The notes below the pieces were generated by a model. The model was not told the origin of the DNA and ran no database searches. It saw only the letters and a list, made by a program, of their open reading frames with translations. Position numbers and translations under genes: made by a program. This document shows positions 34,093 through 42,421 of a DNA stretch of 64,000 nucleotides, piece by piece. Origin of the DNA: Hydrogenovibrio sp965140365 (GTDB lineage Bacteria > Pseudomonadota > Gammaproteobacteria > Thiomicrospirales > Thiomicrospiraceae); the NCBI GenBank assembly GCA_965140365.1, contig OZ223196.1. One strand, written 5' to 3'. Numbering within the stretch: position 1 is the stretch's first letter; each line of letters starts with the position of its first letter.

Positions 34093-34800
34093 CTAGAACT
34101 TGTAGTACTTCCAACCCTTTTGCATACGGTTGACGATTTCATCAATCGCCGTTTTATCAGACTCGACACCGTCAATCAGCTTGGCCGGTTCACCTTTGGC
34201 CTTACGACGTTCCAAAGCGCGCTGGCAGGCAAGCAATTTAAGATTATCGTATTGCGCCAACAAACCGATAATGGCTTCCCGGCTTTGATTATCCTGCTCA
34301 AACAACTCGATACCATGGTCATTGGCAACGATTTCAATTTGCATCGGCGGCACACCGTCCTGCGCTTTGTTTTCCGCTAACAAGGTGCTGGCTTTTCGCA
34401 AAAGCGCCTGCGTTTTTTCCGGCTGGTTGGAATCAATGTGCAACAGAATCTTACTGTCCGTCGATTCATTTTGCACCACCGACAAGCCATTCATTGCGGG
34501 CACATCCGACGAATACGGCAGGGCAAAAACGCCCAATGCCACCACCAAAACGACCGATGCGGCTGCGGCCCAATAAGCCCGTTTGGAACCTTGGCTTTGA
34601 AAGGTTGGACGTGGCGGCACCGACACTTTTTGATAATGCTCCAGCATCTGTTGTTTGATTTTACGCAACTCACAGACTTCATGACGCAAGGCCGGATCCA
34701 GTTTCAGTGCTTCTTCAAAACGCTGACGTTCCTGCAACGACAACTCACCGTCAAGGTAGGCATGTATGTCTTGCGGTGTGGTTTTCAATTTTTCCGTCAT
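34093..34800 (-). CDS. Anti-sigma factor with C-terminal DsrE-like periplasmic domain
   Basis: The 235-residue protein has three parts. The N-terminal part (1-60) looks like an anti-sigma domain, with IHAYLDGELSLQERQRFEEAL, but it lacks the zinc motif HxxxCxxC. One membrane segment (about 75-95) follows. The remaining 120 residues, outside the membrane, resemble DsrE proteins: KILLHIDSN, MQIEIVANDHGIELF, a conserved Cys in LLACQRAL, and a final IVNRMQKGWKYYKF. The two secreted proteins encoded divergently have the same pattern. It overlaps the sigma gene by four bases (ATGA). I infer that the outer domain senses a ligand or partner and releases the sigma factor. Confidence 0.75.
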   Translation of the reverse strand: MTEKLKTTPQDIHAYLDGELSLQERQRFEEALKLDPALRHEVCELRKIKQQMLEHYQKVSVPPRPTFQSQGSKRAYWAAAASVVLVVALGVFALPYSSDVPAMNGLSVVQNESTDSKILLHIDSNQPEKTQALLRKASTLLAENKAQDGVPPMQIEIVANDHGIELFEQDNQSREAIIGLLAQYDNLKLLACQRALERRKAKGEPAKLIDGVESDKTAIDEIVNRMQKGWKYYKF

Positions 34801-35375
34801 TTTGCACTACTCTTTTTTAAAGCGACCACATTGTTCTGATAATTGGGCACCCACTTTTCGCTGGACACCAGCTTTTTCAATTTTTCCCGGGCACGGGAAA
34901 GTCGGCTCATCACCGTGCCAACCGGTACTTCGGTGATCTCAGCCACTTCTTGGTAGGAATAGCCTTGCAAGTCCACCAGAACGATAACTTCACGCTGATC
35001 GATCGGCAGGTTACCAATGGCGTCGTGGATGTTCTGAATCGTTTGTTTACGAATATACAAAGATTCGATCGATTCCGTTTTCAACTGTTCGCCCACTTCG
35101 GCGACATCCACCTGGTGCCAACGGGCATTTTGCCGACAATTATCATAAAACAGGTTATGCATGATCTTACACAACCATCGGTCAACATTATCAAAACACG
35201 CTAGCTGATCGGCTTTTTGCAACGATTTCAGCATGGTGTCCTGAACCAAATCTTGCGCCAAAGACTCGTCCTGACTCCAGGCGTAAGCAATCCGGTAAAG
35301 GTTGGCATAGTGCGATTCGAGCACCGCATTCAACTTCACCTGATTGGTTTTTAATGTAATCCAATTGCTAATCAT
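34797..35375 (-). CDS. ECF-type RNA polymerase sigma factor
   Basis: The 192-residue protein has region 2 (LESHYANLYRIAYAWSQDESLAQDLVQDT, about 19-47 in all) and region 4 with LPIDQREVIVLVDLQGYSYQEVAEI and GTVMSRLSRAREKL. Only these two regions are present, which defines an ECF sigma factor. The overlapping gene encodes its probable membrane anti-sigma factor. An ECF-like promoter before the divergent DsrE gene suggests that those are its targets. Confidence 0.92.
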   Translation of the reverse strand: MISNWITLKTNQVKLNAVLESHYANLYRIAYAWSQDESLAQDLVQDTMLKSLQKADQLACFDNVDRWLCKIMHNLFYDNCRQNARWHQVDVAEVGEQLKTESIESLYIRKQTIQNIHDAIGNLPIDQREVIVLVDLQGYSYQEVAEITEVPVGTVMSRLSRAREKLKKLVSSEKWVPNYQNNVVALKKSSAK

Positions 35376-35507
35376 TCAAACTCCCTTTTTTTCATCATAG
35401 GCAAAATTTTCAGCCATCACAAGCCTTTGTTTTACCCATAAGAATATAACTGTTTTATGAAATAAGAAGCCGTTATCCCACCATAGAAATAACCATCTCA
35501 GAAAGTT

Positions 35508-35536
35508 GGAATAAAGCCGGACGATTTTCCGTTATT
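35508..35536 (+). promoter_or_regulatory. Candidate ECF promoter of the DsrE-like genes and porin
   Basis: GGAATAAA at 35508 and CGTTATT at 35530 (16 bases between the hexamers) have the GGAA/CGT layout of ECF promoters. It lies 48 bases before the first DsrE-like gene, in the region shared with the sigma gene. A palindrome AGAGCGCTCT follows at 35541-35550. Confidence 0.5.
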
Positions 35537-35583
35537 GGGGAGAGCGCTCTTGAAGACGCATGACACTTTGGAGGAAATAAAAC

Positions 35584-36042
35584 GTGAATCAAAAAATAAA
35601 ACTGTTCATCTTCAGCTGGCTCGCCACTTTGTTGTTTTCAACCAACATTATGGCGGCGGCGCAAGAACCCCCGCTTCCGGATACTTTTGCCACCCATAAG
35701 GTTGTGTTGCAAATCAGTGACCCGAACCCGTTCAAACAAACCCTGGTTTTGAATGTGGCGAATAATTTGATGAAGCACTATGACGCCGGTGATCTGGACT
35801 TGGAAATCGTTGCTTTCGGGCCTGGCTTACGATTAATGCTGGAAGGCAACGTCAATACCCCGCGTATTAAATCGCTAATGAACGCCGGTGTACGTTTCAG
35901 TGGCTGTGCGAATACGTTGAAACATTTCACCAAAATCTTGGGAAGCAAACCGGCACTGACCGAAGGTGTAACCGTCGTACCGGCCGGTGCGGCTCGAATC
36001 CTGCAATTGAATGCCGCCGGCTACCAAATACTGAAGCCTTAA
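35584..36042 (+). CDS. Secreted DsrE-like protein 1
   Basis: The 152-residue protein begins with GTG after GGAGG and has a signal peptide ending near IMAAAQE. The mature part has DsrE features: THKVVLQISD, LEIVAFGPGLRLML, the conserved cysteine in VRFSGCANTL near residue 109, and VVPAGAARILQLNAAGYQILKP at the end. DsrE-family proteins carry or reduce sulfur on such cysteines; a periplasmic member could bind sulfane sulfur or merely a ligand. It is the first gene of a unit with a second DsrE-like gene and a porin. Confidence 0.8.
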   Translation: MNQKIKLFIFSWLATLLFSTNIMAAAQEPPLPDTFATHKVVLQISDPNPFKQTLVLNVANNLMKHYDAGDLDLEIVAFGPGLRLMLEGNVNTPRIKSLMNAGVRFSGCANTLKHFTKILGSKPALTEGVTVVPAGAARILQLNAAGYQILKP

Positions 36043-36071
36043 TTAAACGACTCTAAGAGTCAGAGGAGACC

Positions 36072-36557
36072 ATGATGCTTAACGTTACTAAACTGATTGT
36101 CTTGACCTTACTTTCCGGTTGGATGCTGCTGTCTTCCGCGCAAGCGTCCGAAGGGTACGGTCACCAAAAAGTGGTTTACCACATCAACTATGACAACGCC
36201 AAAAAGCAGTCCAGCACTTTACGTAACATCCAGAACCACATCAACGCGGTCGGTGCGGATAACCTGGAAATCAAAGTGGTCCTGCATGGCAATGGCTTAT
36301 CTTTATTGCTGAAGCCAGAAGAATTGAAAAACGTGCCGAAGTTTCATACCGCCAATGCCACTACGCAAATGCAGCAAAAAATCGATAGCCTACGTATGCA
36401 AGGCGTGGTATTTGATGTCTGTAACAACACGCTAAAAGGGCGAAACGTCGATTACAAACGTGACCTTTATGACGTTGACCAAAAAGACATCGTTCCCAGC
36501 GGCGTCGCCGAATTGGCGCACTTGCAAGAGGAAGGGTTTGTCTACTTGAGACCCTAA
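36072..36557 (+). CDS. Secreted DsrE-like protein 2
   Basis: The 161-residue protein has a signal peptide ending near SAQASEG and the same fold pattern as its neighbour: HQKVVYHINYD, LEIKVVLHGNGLSLLL, the cysteine in VVFDVCNNTLKG near residue 117, and IVPSGVAELAHLQEEGFVYLRP. It probably arose by duplication and may form a heteromer with protein 1. AGAGGAG precedes the start, 30 bases after the previous stop. Confidence 0.8.
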   Translation: MMLNVTKLIVLTLLSGWMLLSSAQASEGYGHQKVVYHINYDNAKKQSSTLRNIQNHINAVGADNLEIKVVLHGNGLSLLLKPEELKNVPKFHTANATTQMQQKIDSLRMQGVVFDVCNNTLKGRNVDYKRDLYDVDQKDIVPSGVAELAHLQEEGFVYLRP

Positions 36558-36614
36558 CCTGACTATTGATCTCACGGACTTTCGTTAAAACGACAAAAAT
36601 CAGAGAAGAAGCTT

Positions 36615-37928
36615 ATGAAAAAACAATTTTTGACCAAACTGTTACCGGCCGCCATCATCGCGGCTTGCACCACCACTCCGGCTCACGCCACCAACTGGCT
36701 AATGCTGCAAGGCACGGAACCGGCCGATCAAGCGCCAAGAGCTAAGCTTTGGGGCTTTGTGCAACTGGACTATCAGCACACCGACGACACCAAACTAAAA
36801 GCCGGCCCTGGTAAAGGCAAACCGGCGGCCTTTAACCAAATGGCCCCTCAACTGGACAGCGCCAGCGGGTTCAATGTCAAACGTGCCCGTATCGGGGTGC
36901 GCGGCAACAACCTGCCATTGGATAAAAAAGTGAACTATTTCCTGCTGGCGGAATTCGGGAACAACGGTATCACCACAGGCAAAGGCGCCTCGCAAGGTCA
37001 GCTGACCGACGCCAGTGTGACCCTGAACTACATTCCCGGCGCACGCGTACGTGCCGGTTTATTTAAAACACCGGGTTCGGAAGAAGCCTTGCAAGCCGCT
37101 TTCGTCGCCAATTACATTAATTTCACCAATGCCACCAATCGCTTGCTATTGGAAAGAGATTTTGAGTACCAAAGTGGAAATACCGAGCGGGATGGCCCGG
37201 TCGGCGCTTTCCGCGATACCGGGGTGCAGGTATTCGACACCTTTAACCTCGGCGGCTGGGACACCAGTTATGCCGTTATGATCGGCAACGGCAGCGGTTT
37301 AGCGGTCACCAACAACAATGGGGATATGGATACCTACCTGTATGCCTCCACAGAAAAGGTTTTCGGTGATTCCAAAGGGCCACGCCGTCATGGATTTAAG
37401 CTTTATGCCTGGACCCAAAACGGGAAGCGAGATTACAATGACGGTACCCCGACGACACCGGGCACAGAACAGAGTCAAGACCGTACTCGTAGCGGTTTGG
37501 GGACCACTTTCTATAATGGGAAATACCGCATGGCAGCCGAATACATCATGGCCGACGGGATGATTTACGGCGGCACGTCTGGTGCAAGAACGCCAGACGA
37601 CGGCGGTACCTTCAGTGTCTTACCGGATCAGAAAGCCGACGGTTATTACGTCAGCTTAGGGTATCGCCCCATTTCCAGCGTGGAACTGGATGTGCGTTAT
37701 GACAAGCTGAACAGTGCCACCGATAAAAACGGTACCGGCGGGGCTAACGCAGAACGCGTATTCGAAACCACCACTTTAGGCGCACAGTATTTCTTCAATA
37801 AGAAGACCTCGCTGAAAGCCAACTACGAAATCCGAAGCATTGACGCGCCGAACTCCAACGATACCGTCAATGACATTCTGGATTCCATTGATAACCGCAT
37901 TTCCGTACAGCTCACGGCTGTTTTCTAA
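36615..37928 (+). CDS. Outer-membrane porin (OprP/O-like)
   Basis: The 437-residue protein has a signal peptide ending near TPAHATN. The mature part alternates polar and apolar residues as in 16-strand porins and resembles the phosphate-selective porin O/P family. Marks include LWGFVQLDYQHT at the start, VKRARIGVRG near residue 96, VRAGLFKTPGSEEALQ, and a final strand ending in Phe (ISVQLTAVF), the sorting signal for outer-membrane assembly. Its solute is unknown. It follows the two DsrE-like genes and is closed by a terminator, so all three probably answer to the divergent ECF sigma factor. Confidence 0.82.
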   Translation: MKKQFLTKLLPAAIIAACTTTPAHATNWLMLQGTEPADQAPRAKLWGFVQLDYQHTDDTKLKAGPGKGKPAAFNQMAPQLDSASGFNVKRARIGVRGNNLPLDKKVNYFLLAEFGNNGITTGKGASQGQLTDASVTLNYIPGARVRAGLFKTPGSEEALQAAFVANYINFTNATNRLLLERDFEYQSGNTERDGPVGAFRDTGVQVFDTFNLGGWDTSYAVMIGNGSGLAVTNNNGDMDTYLYASTEKVFGDSKGPRRHGFKLYAWTQNGKRDYNDGTPTTPGTEQSQDRTRSGLGTTFYNGKYRMAAEYIMADGMIYGGTSGARTPDDGGTFSVLPDQKADGYYVSLGYRPISSVELDVRYDKLNSATDKNGTGGANAERVFETTTLGAQYFFNKKTSLKANYEIRSIDAPNSNDTVNDILDSIDNRISVQLTAVF

Positions 37929-37953
37929 GTTTCGTTGCTTGTCTAAAGTACTT

Positions 37954-37976
37954 GGCCTGCTTTGCAGGCCTTTTTT
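37954..37976 (+). terminator. Terminator after the porin gene
   Basis: GGCCTGC and GCAGGCC arms with a TTT loop are followed by six T residues, 26 bases after the stop. Confidence 0.88.
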
Positions 37977-37995
37977 ATGTCCGTTATTCCGCCAA

Positions 37996-39180
37996 CTACT
38001 TATGGTCATAAAATTGTGCTTCCAGCATAAAACGAATGCTGGCGTCGGCTTTATTGAAATTGGTATCATCGTAAAAACTGATTTCCGGATCGATTTCAAA
38101 AAACATCCAGTCCTTATAAATTCGCTCCCGCCAATTCACCCCAACCGAATAGGAACTTAAATTGAACCCTGGCGCATCCGGTGTCCAGTTCCAGTTCCAT
38201 CCGAGGTAATAAGCCAAGCCGCGATGCACATTGACTTGATCGACAAAAATAAAATTCTGCGACAACGAATAGTTTTGATCTTTATCTTTCCAGTCCGCTT
38301 CAGTCTGCGAACGGAATAAAAACTGATTATTAATTTGCCGGTCAAAGACCTGACGGGAATCCAGCCCCACACCTTTATAACTTTGCCAATACAAATCCTG
38401 ATACATCCGGCTATACCATTTAGGGCTGAGCTTCCATTTATAATGCAATTTAATCCGCGCGTAAGGATCCGGTTCAATAATATTACGAAAATTTAAGCCG
38501 ACATCGACAAAGGTAGCGGTAAAGCCGGCCAAGTCCAATGCATAACGCAAACCGACATTGGTTCCGTCATCCTGTTGCGGCGAGGTGGCACTGGAAGCAT
38601 TATTCAATGGGGAGTTATTACCCGTTCCGGCGGTACCCGCCCCGCCTGAAGAAAGTTCTTTGATATTGTCTTCTGCCGAACTGACAATCACATGCCAGCG
38701 CCGTTGGGTTTTCGGTAAGGCAATTTTGGCCCGAAACTTAACTTGCGTATCAATACTGCCGTCCGAATGAAAACGGACCGGTGTCATAATATCCAAGCGA
38801 CTGCCCTTGGTTCGGTCAAAAGAGTCATCGGTTCCGAAGAAGTCGTCGGCTTGTTCACCGAAATCATCCACGGTATGACTGAGCCAATCATGCATCGTAT
38901 CCAAGTATTTAAAGGTGAAGTTCAATAACGGACTTTCTGTGCCTTCGAAAAAATAGGTTTTTTCCGGTGGCGGGCCGGGGTTGGCTGTATCGGAAGCCGT
39001 TTCCGGCCCCGTTTTGGCGGGTGTTTTTGAAGATTCGGATGCGGAGTGATCCTTCTTATCAGACGCTTCGTCTTCAGTTGTAGAGTCCACCTGTTCGATA
39101 AAGTCACTGGAAAGCACACTTTGCGGTATGCTCCACGCAATCCAGCTCAAAAACAGTATAATGATTCTATTATTATGCAA
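37996..39180 (-). CDS. Predicted outer-membrane beta-barrel protein of unknown function
   Basis: The 394-residue protein starts at a TTG with GAGG ten bases upstream; no other start lies before the signal peptide, which ends near SVLSSDF. A low-complexity Asp/Ser/Pro-rich segment (about 30-75) follows. The rest is rich in alternating strands such as YARIKLHYKWKLS and ISFYDDTNFNKADASIRFMLEAQF. The pattern fits a barrel with a short periplasmic N-terminus. I do not recognise a named family. It diverges from the next gene with only 13 bases between the start codons, so each promoter must lie in the other gene. Confidence 0.65.
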   Translation of the reverse strand: MHNNRIIILFLSWIAWSIPQSVLSSDFIEQVDSTTEDEASDKKDHSASESSKTPAKTGPETASDTANPGPPPEKTYFFEGTESPLLNFTFKYLDTMHDWLSHTVDDFGEQADDFFGTDDSFDRTKGSRLDIMTPVRFHSDGSIDTQVKFRAKIALPKTQRRWHVIVSSAEDNIKELSSGGAGTAGTGNNSPLNNASSATSPQQDDGTNVGLRYALDLAGFTATFVDVGLNFRNIIEPDPYARIKLHYKWKLSPKWYSRMYQDLYWQSYKGVGLDSRQVFDRQINNQFLFRSQTEADWKDKDQNYSLSQNFIFVDQVNVHRGLAYYLGWNWNWTPDAPGFNLSSYSVGVNWRERIYKDWMFFEIDPEISFYDDTNFNKADASIRFMLEAQFYDHK

Positions 39181-39193
39181 TCAAAAAAGCCTC

Positions 39194-39700
39194 ATGTCGG
39201 ACCAAATCAAACAAATCCAAGCGACCTACCAACCCATTGAAGATCGAATTCTGTTTCAACTGCACACTCAACAGCAACAGTGTTTGCAGGCCTGGATTAC
39301 CCGACGTTATCTGAAATTACTGATTCCCGCCTTGCAAGGTCAACACCCGCAAACCGGTGAAGCCATCGTTCAAAACGAACACCCTGCCGAGCGGCAGCTT
39401 CGTCAGGAAAAAGCGCAACTGGAAGGCGACTTCGATAAGCCTTACGAGGAACCGGAAAACCTTGAACACCCGTTAGGCAATAGCCCTATTCTATTAGCGA
39501 AAATGACCTTTCGCAATCTGGATAGCCCAACGCCGCAATTGATTCTGGAACCGGAAGAAGGCGCCGGCATCCAACTGGGCTATAATCCGGAGCTAATGGG
39601 GGTTCTGCTAACGGTTTTCGGCAAGGCCTTAAACAAATCCGATTGGTCGCTGGACTTGGAACCCCTGCTCGACATGCCCGATAACATCACCTTGCAATAA
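39194..39700 (+). CDS. Conserved-looking hypothetical cytosolic protein
   Basis: The start at 39194 gives 168 residues; an in-frame ATG 66 bases earlier would overlap the divergent gene. The N-terminal 50 residues are helical and Gln-rich, and the middle is acidic (EEPENLEHPLGN). The C-terminal part has MTFRNLDSPTPQLILEPEEG. I recognise no family. There is no signal peptide or membrane segment. A CAGGCCTG at 39287 encodes Gln-Ala-Trp. It converges with ubiA, with three bases between the stops. Confidence 0.6.
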   Translation: MSDQIKQIQATYQPIEDRILFQLHTQQQQCLQAWITRRYLKLLIPALQGQHPQTGEAIVQNEHPAERQLRQEKAQLEGDFDKPYEEPENLEHPLGNSPILLAKMTFRNLDSPTPQLILEPEEGAGIQLGYNPELMGVLLTVFGKALNKSDWSLDLEPLLDMPDNITLQ

Positions 39701-39703
39701 CGC

Positions 39704-40597
39704 TCAAACGGGCGCGGTTACAGTCGTTATAGCCGGGAAAATGCTCTTGTCCAGTATAATACCCAGTAAAATCACCAGACCGACCCAATGATTGTTTAAA
39801 AACATCCGAAAAGCCAGTTCCGGTTGATGAAAATGCAGTAACCATTGATGATAAACAAAGAACCCGGCAACGACTAAAACGGACAAATCATACGCCAATC
39901 CCAAGTCGAACAGCTGCCCCAGCCAGATAAAACCGGCCAGCATCAATAATTGGAAAAAGCCCAGTATCCATTGCACTTTCTCACCAAACAAGATGGCGGT
40001 GGATTTAATACCCAACTTCAGGTCATCCTCCAAATCGGCAATGGCGTAAGCGGTGTCATAAATCAGCGCCCAGATCAACGTTAACGTGAAAATCACCCAG
40101 GCCTGCCAAGGCACCGTCTCCTGTACCGCCGCAAACGCCATCGGGATGGCCCAGGCAAACGCCGCGCCCAAAAAAGCCTGTGGCCAATAAGTATGCCGCT
40201 TCATAAAAGGGTACAAAACCGACAAAAACAGTGCGCCGAAAGATAAGTAAATCGTCAAGGGATTCAGCAACAGCACCAAACCGAACCCCAACAGCGCCAA
40301 TACCACGAAAAAGCCGAGTGCCTGCTTTTCAGTCAAAACACCCGTCGCTAAGGGACGGCAGCATGTTCTCGACACACCGCCATCAAAATGACGGTCGGCA
40401 TAATCATTAATCACACAACCAGCCGAACGCATAATCACCGCGCCCAAAATAAAGATTCCTAAAATCGACAGGGGCGGAGTACCATCGGCCGCCAACCAAA
40501 GAGCCCACAGCGCCGGCCAAAGCACCAAATAAATGCCGATCGGCCGGTTCAGACGGGTCAAATCTAAATAAGCTTGTATGGTTTCGCGATTCATCAT
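39704..40597 (-). CDS. ubiA: 4-hydroxybenzoate polyprenyltransferase
   Basis: UbiA attaches the polyprenyl tail to 4-hydroxybenzoate in the inner membrane during ubiquinone synthesis. The 297 residues have eight or nine hydrophobic segments and the first Asp-rich motif NDYADRHFD near residue 64. The second Asp-rich motif is in DTAYAIADLEDD near 183. Two adjacent ATGs are possible starts (40597 or 40594). It directly follows a small gene with no bases between. A CAGGCCTG at 40098 encodes Gln-Ala-Trp. Confidence 0.93.
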   Translation of the reverse strand: MMNRETIQAYLDLTRLNRPIGIYLVLWPALWALWLAADGTPPLSILGIFILGAVIMRSAGCVINDYADRHFDGGVSRTCCRPLATGVLTEKQALGFFVVLALLGFGLVLLLNPLTIYLSFGALFLSVLYPFMKRHTYWPQAFLGAAFAWAIPMAFAAVQETVPWQAWVIFTLTLIWALIYDTAYAIADLEDDLKLGIKSTAILFGEKVQWILGFFQLLMLAGFIWLGQLFDLGLAYDLSVLVVAGFFVYHQWLLHFHQPELAFRMFLNNHWVGLVILLGIILDKSIFPAITTVTAPV

Positions 40598-40864
40598 TTA
40601 CAATTCCGCGACTAAGGCATCCATATGAGGTTTTGCGGGGGGATTCATTTCCAGATAGGCTTCCAGTTCACCGTGATTGTCGGAATAATGCAGGGTTACT
40701 TCTCCCTGGCGGCCATCCTCAAGCGGTTTTTCCCACTTCATCATATAGGCCCAGCCGATGAACTGGCTTTGACCTCCGTCTTGGAAGACCAGCGACCAAT
40801 CTTGATCATTCATGCGTTTTTGAAAAGCTTCCGCTTGTTGCGGTTCGATCATTAAATACACCAT
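40598..40864 (-). CDS. Small hypothetical protein between glmU and ubiA
   Basis: The likely product has 88 residues from the ATG at 40864; an ATG at 40852 is the alternative. The longer frame runs back into glmU. The sequence is acidic and has QFIGWAYMMKWEKPL and VTLHYSDNHGELEAYLEMN, which looks like a compact alpha/beta protein. I know no function. Its stop codon abuts the ubiA start, so translation is probably coupled. Confidence 0.55.
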   Translation of the reverse strand: MVYLMIEPQQAEAFQKRMNDQDWSLVFQDGGQSQFIGWAYMMKWEKPLEDGRQGEVTLHYSDNHGELEAYLEMNPPAKPHMDALVAEL

Positions 40865-40916
40865 ATCGACACCCGACGGTTTGAATTGTGAACAGGAAAG
40901 AATCGGCCAGGCCTGG

Positions 40917-42281
40917 TTATTTTTTAACCGGACGCTGCCAGTCCTTGAAACTGATTTGCTTGGAACGAGAAAGTGACAAAGTGTCTGCCGGCGCATCTTT
41001 GGTAATGGTGGAACCCGCACCAATGGTCGCCCCATCATGCACCGTTACCGGCGCCACCAACTGAGTATCGGACCCGACAAAAACATGGTCACCAATAATG
41101 GTTTGGTGTTTATTGACCCCATCGTAGTTACAGGTAATCGTACCGGCACCGATATTTACCTCCTGCCCCATGACGGTATCCCCGACATAGGATAAATGAT
41201 TCACTTTCGAACCACGACCGATTTGCGCTTTTTTCGTTTCGACGAAATTACCGACTTTGACGTTCTCAGCCAACTCGGAACCCGGACGCAGGCGAGCATA
41301 AGGTCCGATTTGGCAGGCTGGACCAATCGTGGCCGATTCGATGTGACTGAAAGCATGAATCACCGTATTGTCGGCAATCACCGCGTCTTTAATCACACAG
41401 TTCGCTTCAATCACCACATTATTCCCCAAGGTGACTTGGCCTTCGAACACCACATTCACATCGATTTGCACATCCTGCCCCACATCCAACCGACCCCGAA
41501 TGTCTAAACGGCTGGCATCGATGAGCGTCACGCCTTGCACCATTAACTCCTCGGCCAAGGCTTGCTGGTAACGTCTTTCCAAAGCTTGCAGCTGCATTTT
41601 GTTATTCACGCCCAGTACCTCAATTTCCGACTCCGGCTGTGTGGTGTGAACCTCAAAGCCATCGGCCACGCACATCGCAATGATGTCCGTCAAATAGTAT
41701 TCGCCTTGCGCATTGTCACTCGACAAGCATCCCAGCCATTGACGCAAATAACGCCCGGAGGCCGCTAAAATGCCGGTATTAACTTCCTGAATGCTTTTTT
41801 CAGCCGGACTGGCATCTTTCTCTTCAACAATCGCCTGAACCGCATGATGGACATCACGCACAATTCGACCATAACCTGTCGCATCCTCCAGGTTGATCGT
41901 CAATAGAGCCAAAGGATGCTGTTCATCCACCAGGCTCAACAAGTCTTGAAGCGTTTCCCTGCGGGTTAGCGGTACGTCCCCGTACAACACCAGAACGATA
42001 TCATCGTCAGAAAAATATGGAACCGCTTGCTGCACAGCATGGCCGGTGCCCAACTGCTCTTCCTGCATCGCAAACGTAATATTCGGGTGTGCCATACGTT
42101 CGGCCACTTGCTCGGCGCCGTGACCGATGACCGTCACAATATTTTCGCAATCAAGTGAATCCGCGGTTTCGACAACATGCCCTAATAGTGGTTTTTGGGC
42201 CAAAGGCTGTAATACTTTGGGTAGACTCGAACGCATACGAGTGCCTTTTCCAGCCGCCAAAATAATCACTTTTAAAGACAT
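40917..42281 (-). CDS. glmU: Bifunctional UDP-N-acetylglucosamine pyrophosphorylase/acetyltransferase
   Basis: GlmU acetylates glucosamine 1-phosphate and then makes UDP-GlcNAc, the precursor of peptidoglycan and lipid A. The start at 42281 follows AGGAG and gives 454 residues (E. coli 456). The uridyltransferase domain opens with VIILAAGKGTRM and has LYGDVPL near residue 103. The C-terminal left-handed beta-helix has many hexapeptide repeats, including YARLRPGSEL, KVGNFVETKKAQ and the NYDGVNKHQT loop. glmU after the atp operon is a common gammaproteobacterial order. Confidence 0.96.
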   Translation of the reverse strand: MSLKVIILAAGKGTRMRSSLPKVLQPLAQKPLLGHVVETADSLDCENIVTVIGHGAEQVAERMAHPNITFAMQEEQLGTGHAVQQAVPYFSDDDIVLVLYGDVPLTRRETLQDLLSLVDEQHPLALLTINLEDATGYGRIVRDVHHAVQAIVEEKDASPAEKSIQEVNTGILAASGRYLRQWLGCLSSDNAQGEYYLTDIIAMCVADGFEVHTTQPESEIEVLGVNNKMQLQALERRYQQALAEELMVQGVTLIDASRLDIRGRLDVGQDVQIDVNVVFEGQVTLGNNVVIEANCVIKDAVIADNTVIHAFSHIESATIGPACQIGPYARLRPGSELAENVKVGNFVETKKAQIGRGSKVNHLSYVGDTVMGQEVNIGAGTITCNYDGVNKHQTIIGDHVFVGSDTQLVAPVTVHDGATIGAGSTITKDAPADTLSLSRSKQISFKDWQRPVKK

Positions 42282-42309
42282 GCAAACTCCTGAATGTAAA
42301 ATAAAACAG

Positions 42310-42368
42310 CCATCAAACCCATCCAATTAGGTTTTTTATTAATCTATTTTATCGAATTTGTTTGATGG
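42310..42368. repeat. Inverted repeat between atpC and glmU
   Basis: CCATCAAAC at 42310-42318 and GTTTGATGG at 42360-42368 are perfect 9-base inverted copies separated by 41 AT-rich bases. They lie between the atp terminator and the glmU start, where the glmU promoter must be. The role is unknown. Confidence 0.5.
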
Positions 42369-42375
42369 CGATTCT

Positions 42376-42404
42376 AAAAAAAAAAGCACCCGAAGGTGCT
42401 TTTT
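42376..42404 (-). terminator. Terminator of the atp operon
   Basis: On the minus strand AGCACC, a TTCG tetraloop and GGTGCT are followed by a run of nine T residues. It lies just after the atpC stop. Confidence 0.92.
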
Positions 42405-42421
42405 CTAAAAGGACAATTGAC

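Noticed and set aside
40865..41038. Longer version of the small protein between glmU and ubiA
   Set aside because: It would overlap the glmU coding end in another frame and has no start signal. The part after 40864 is the only stretch not explained by glmU.
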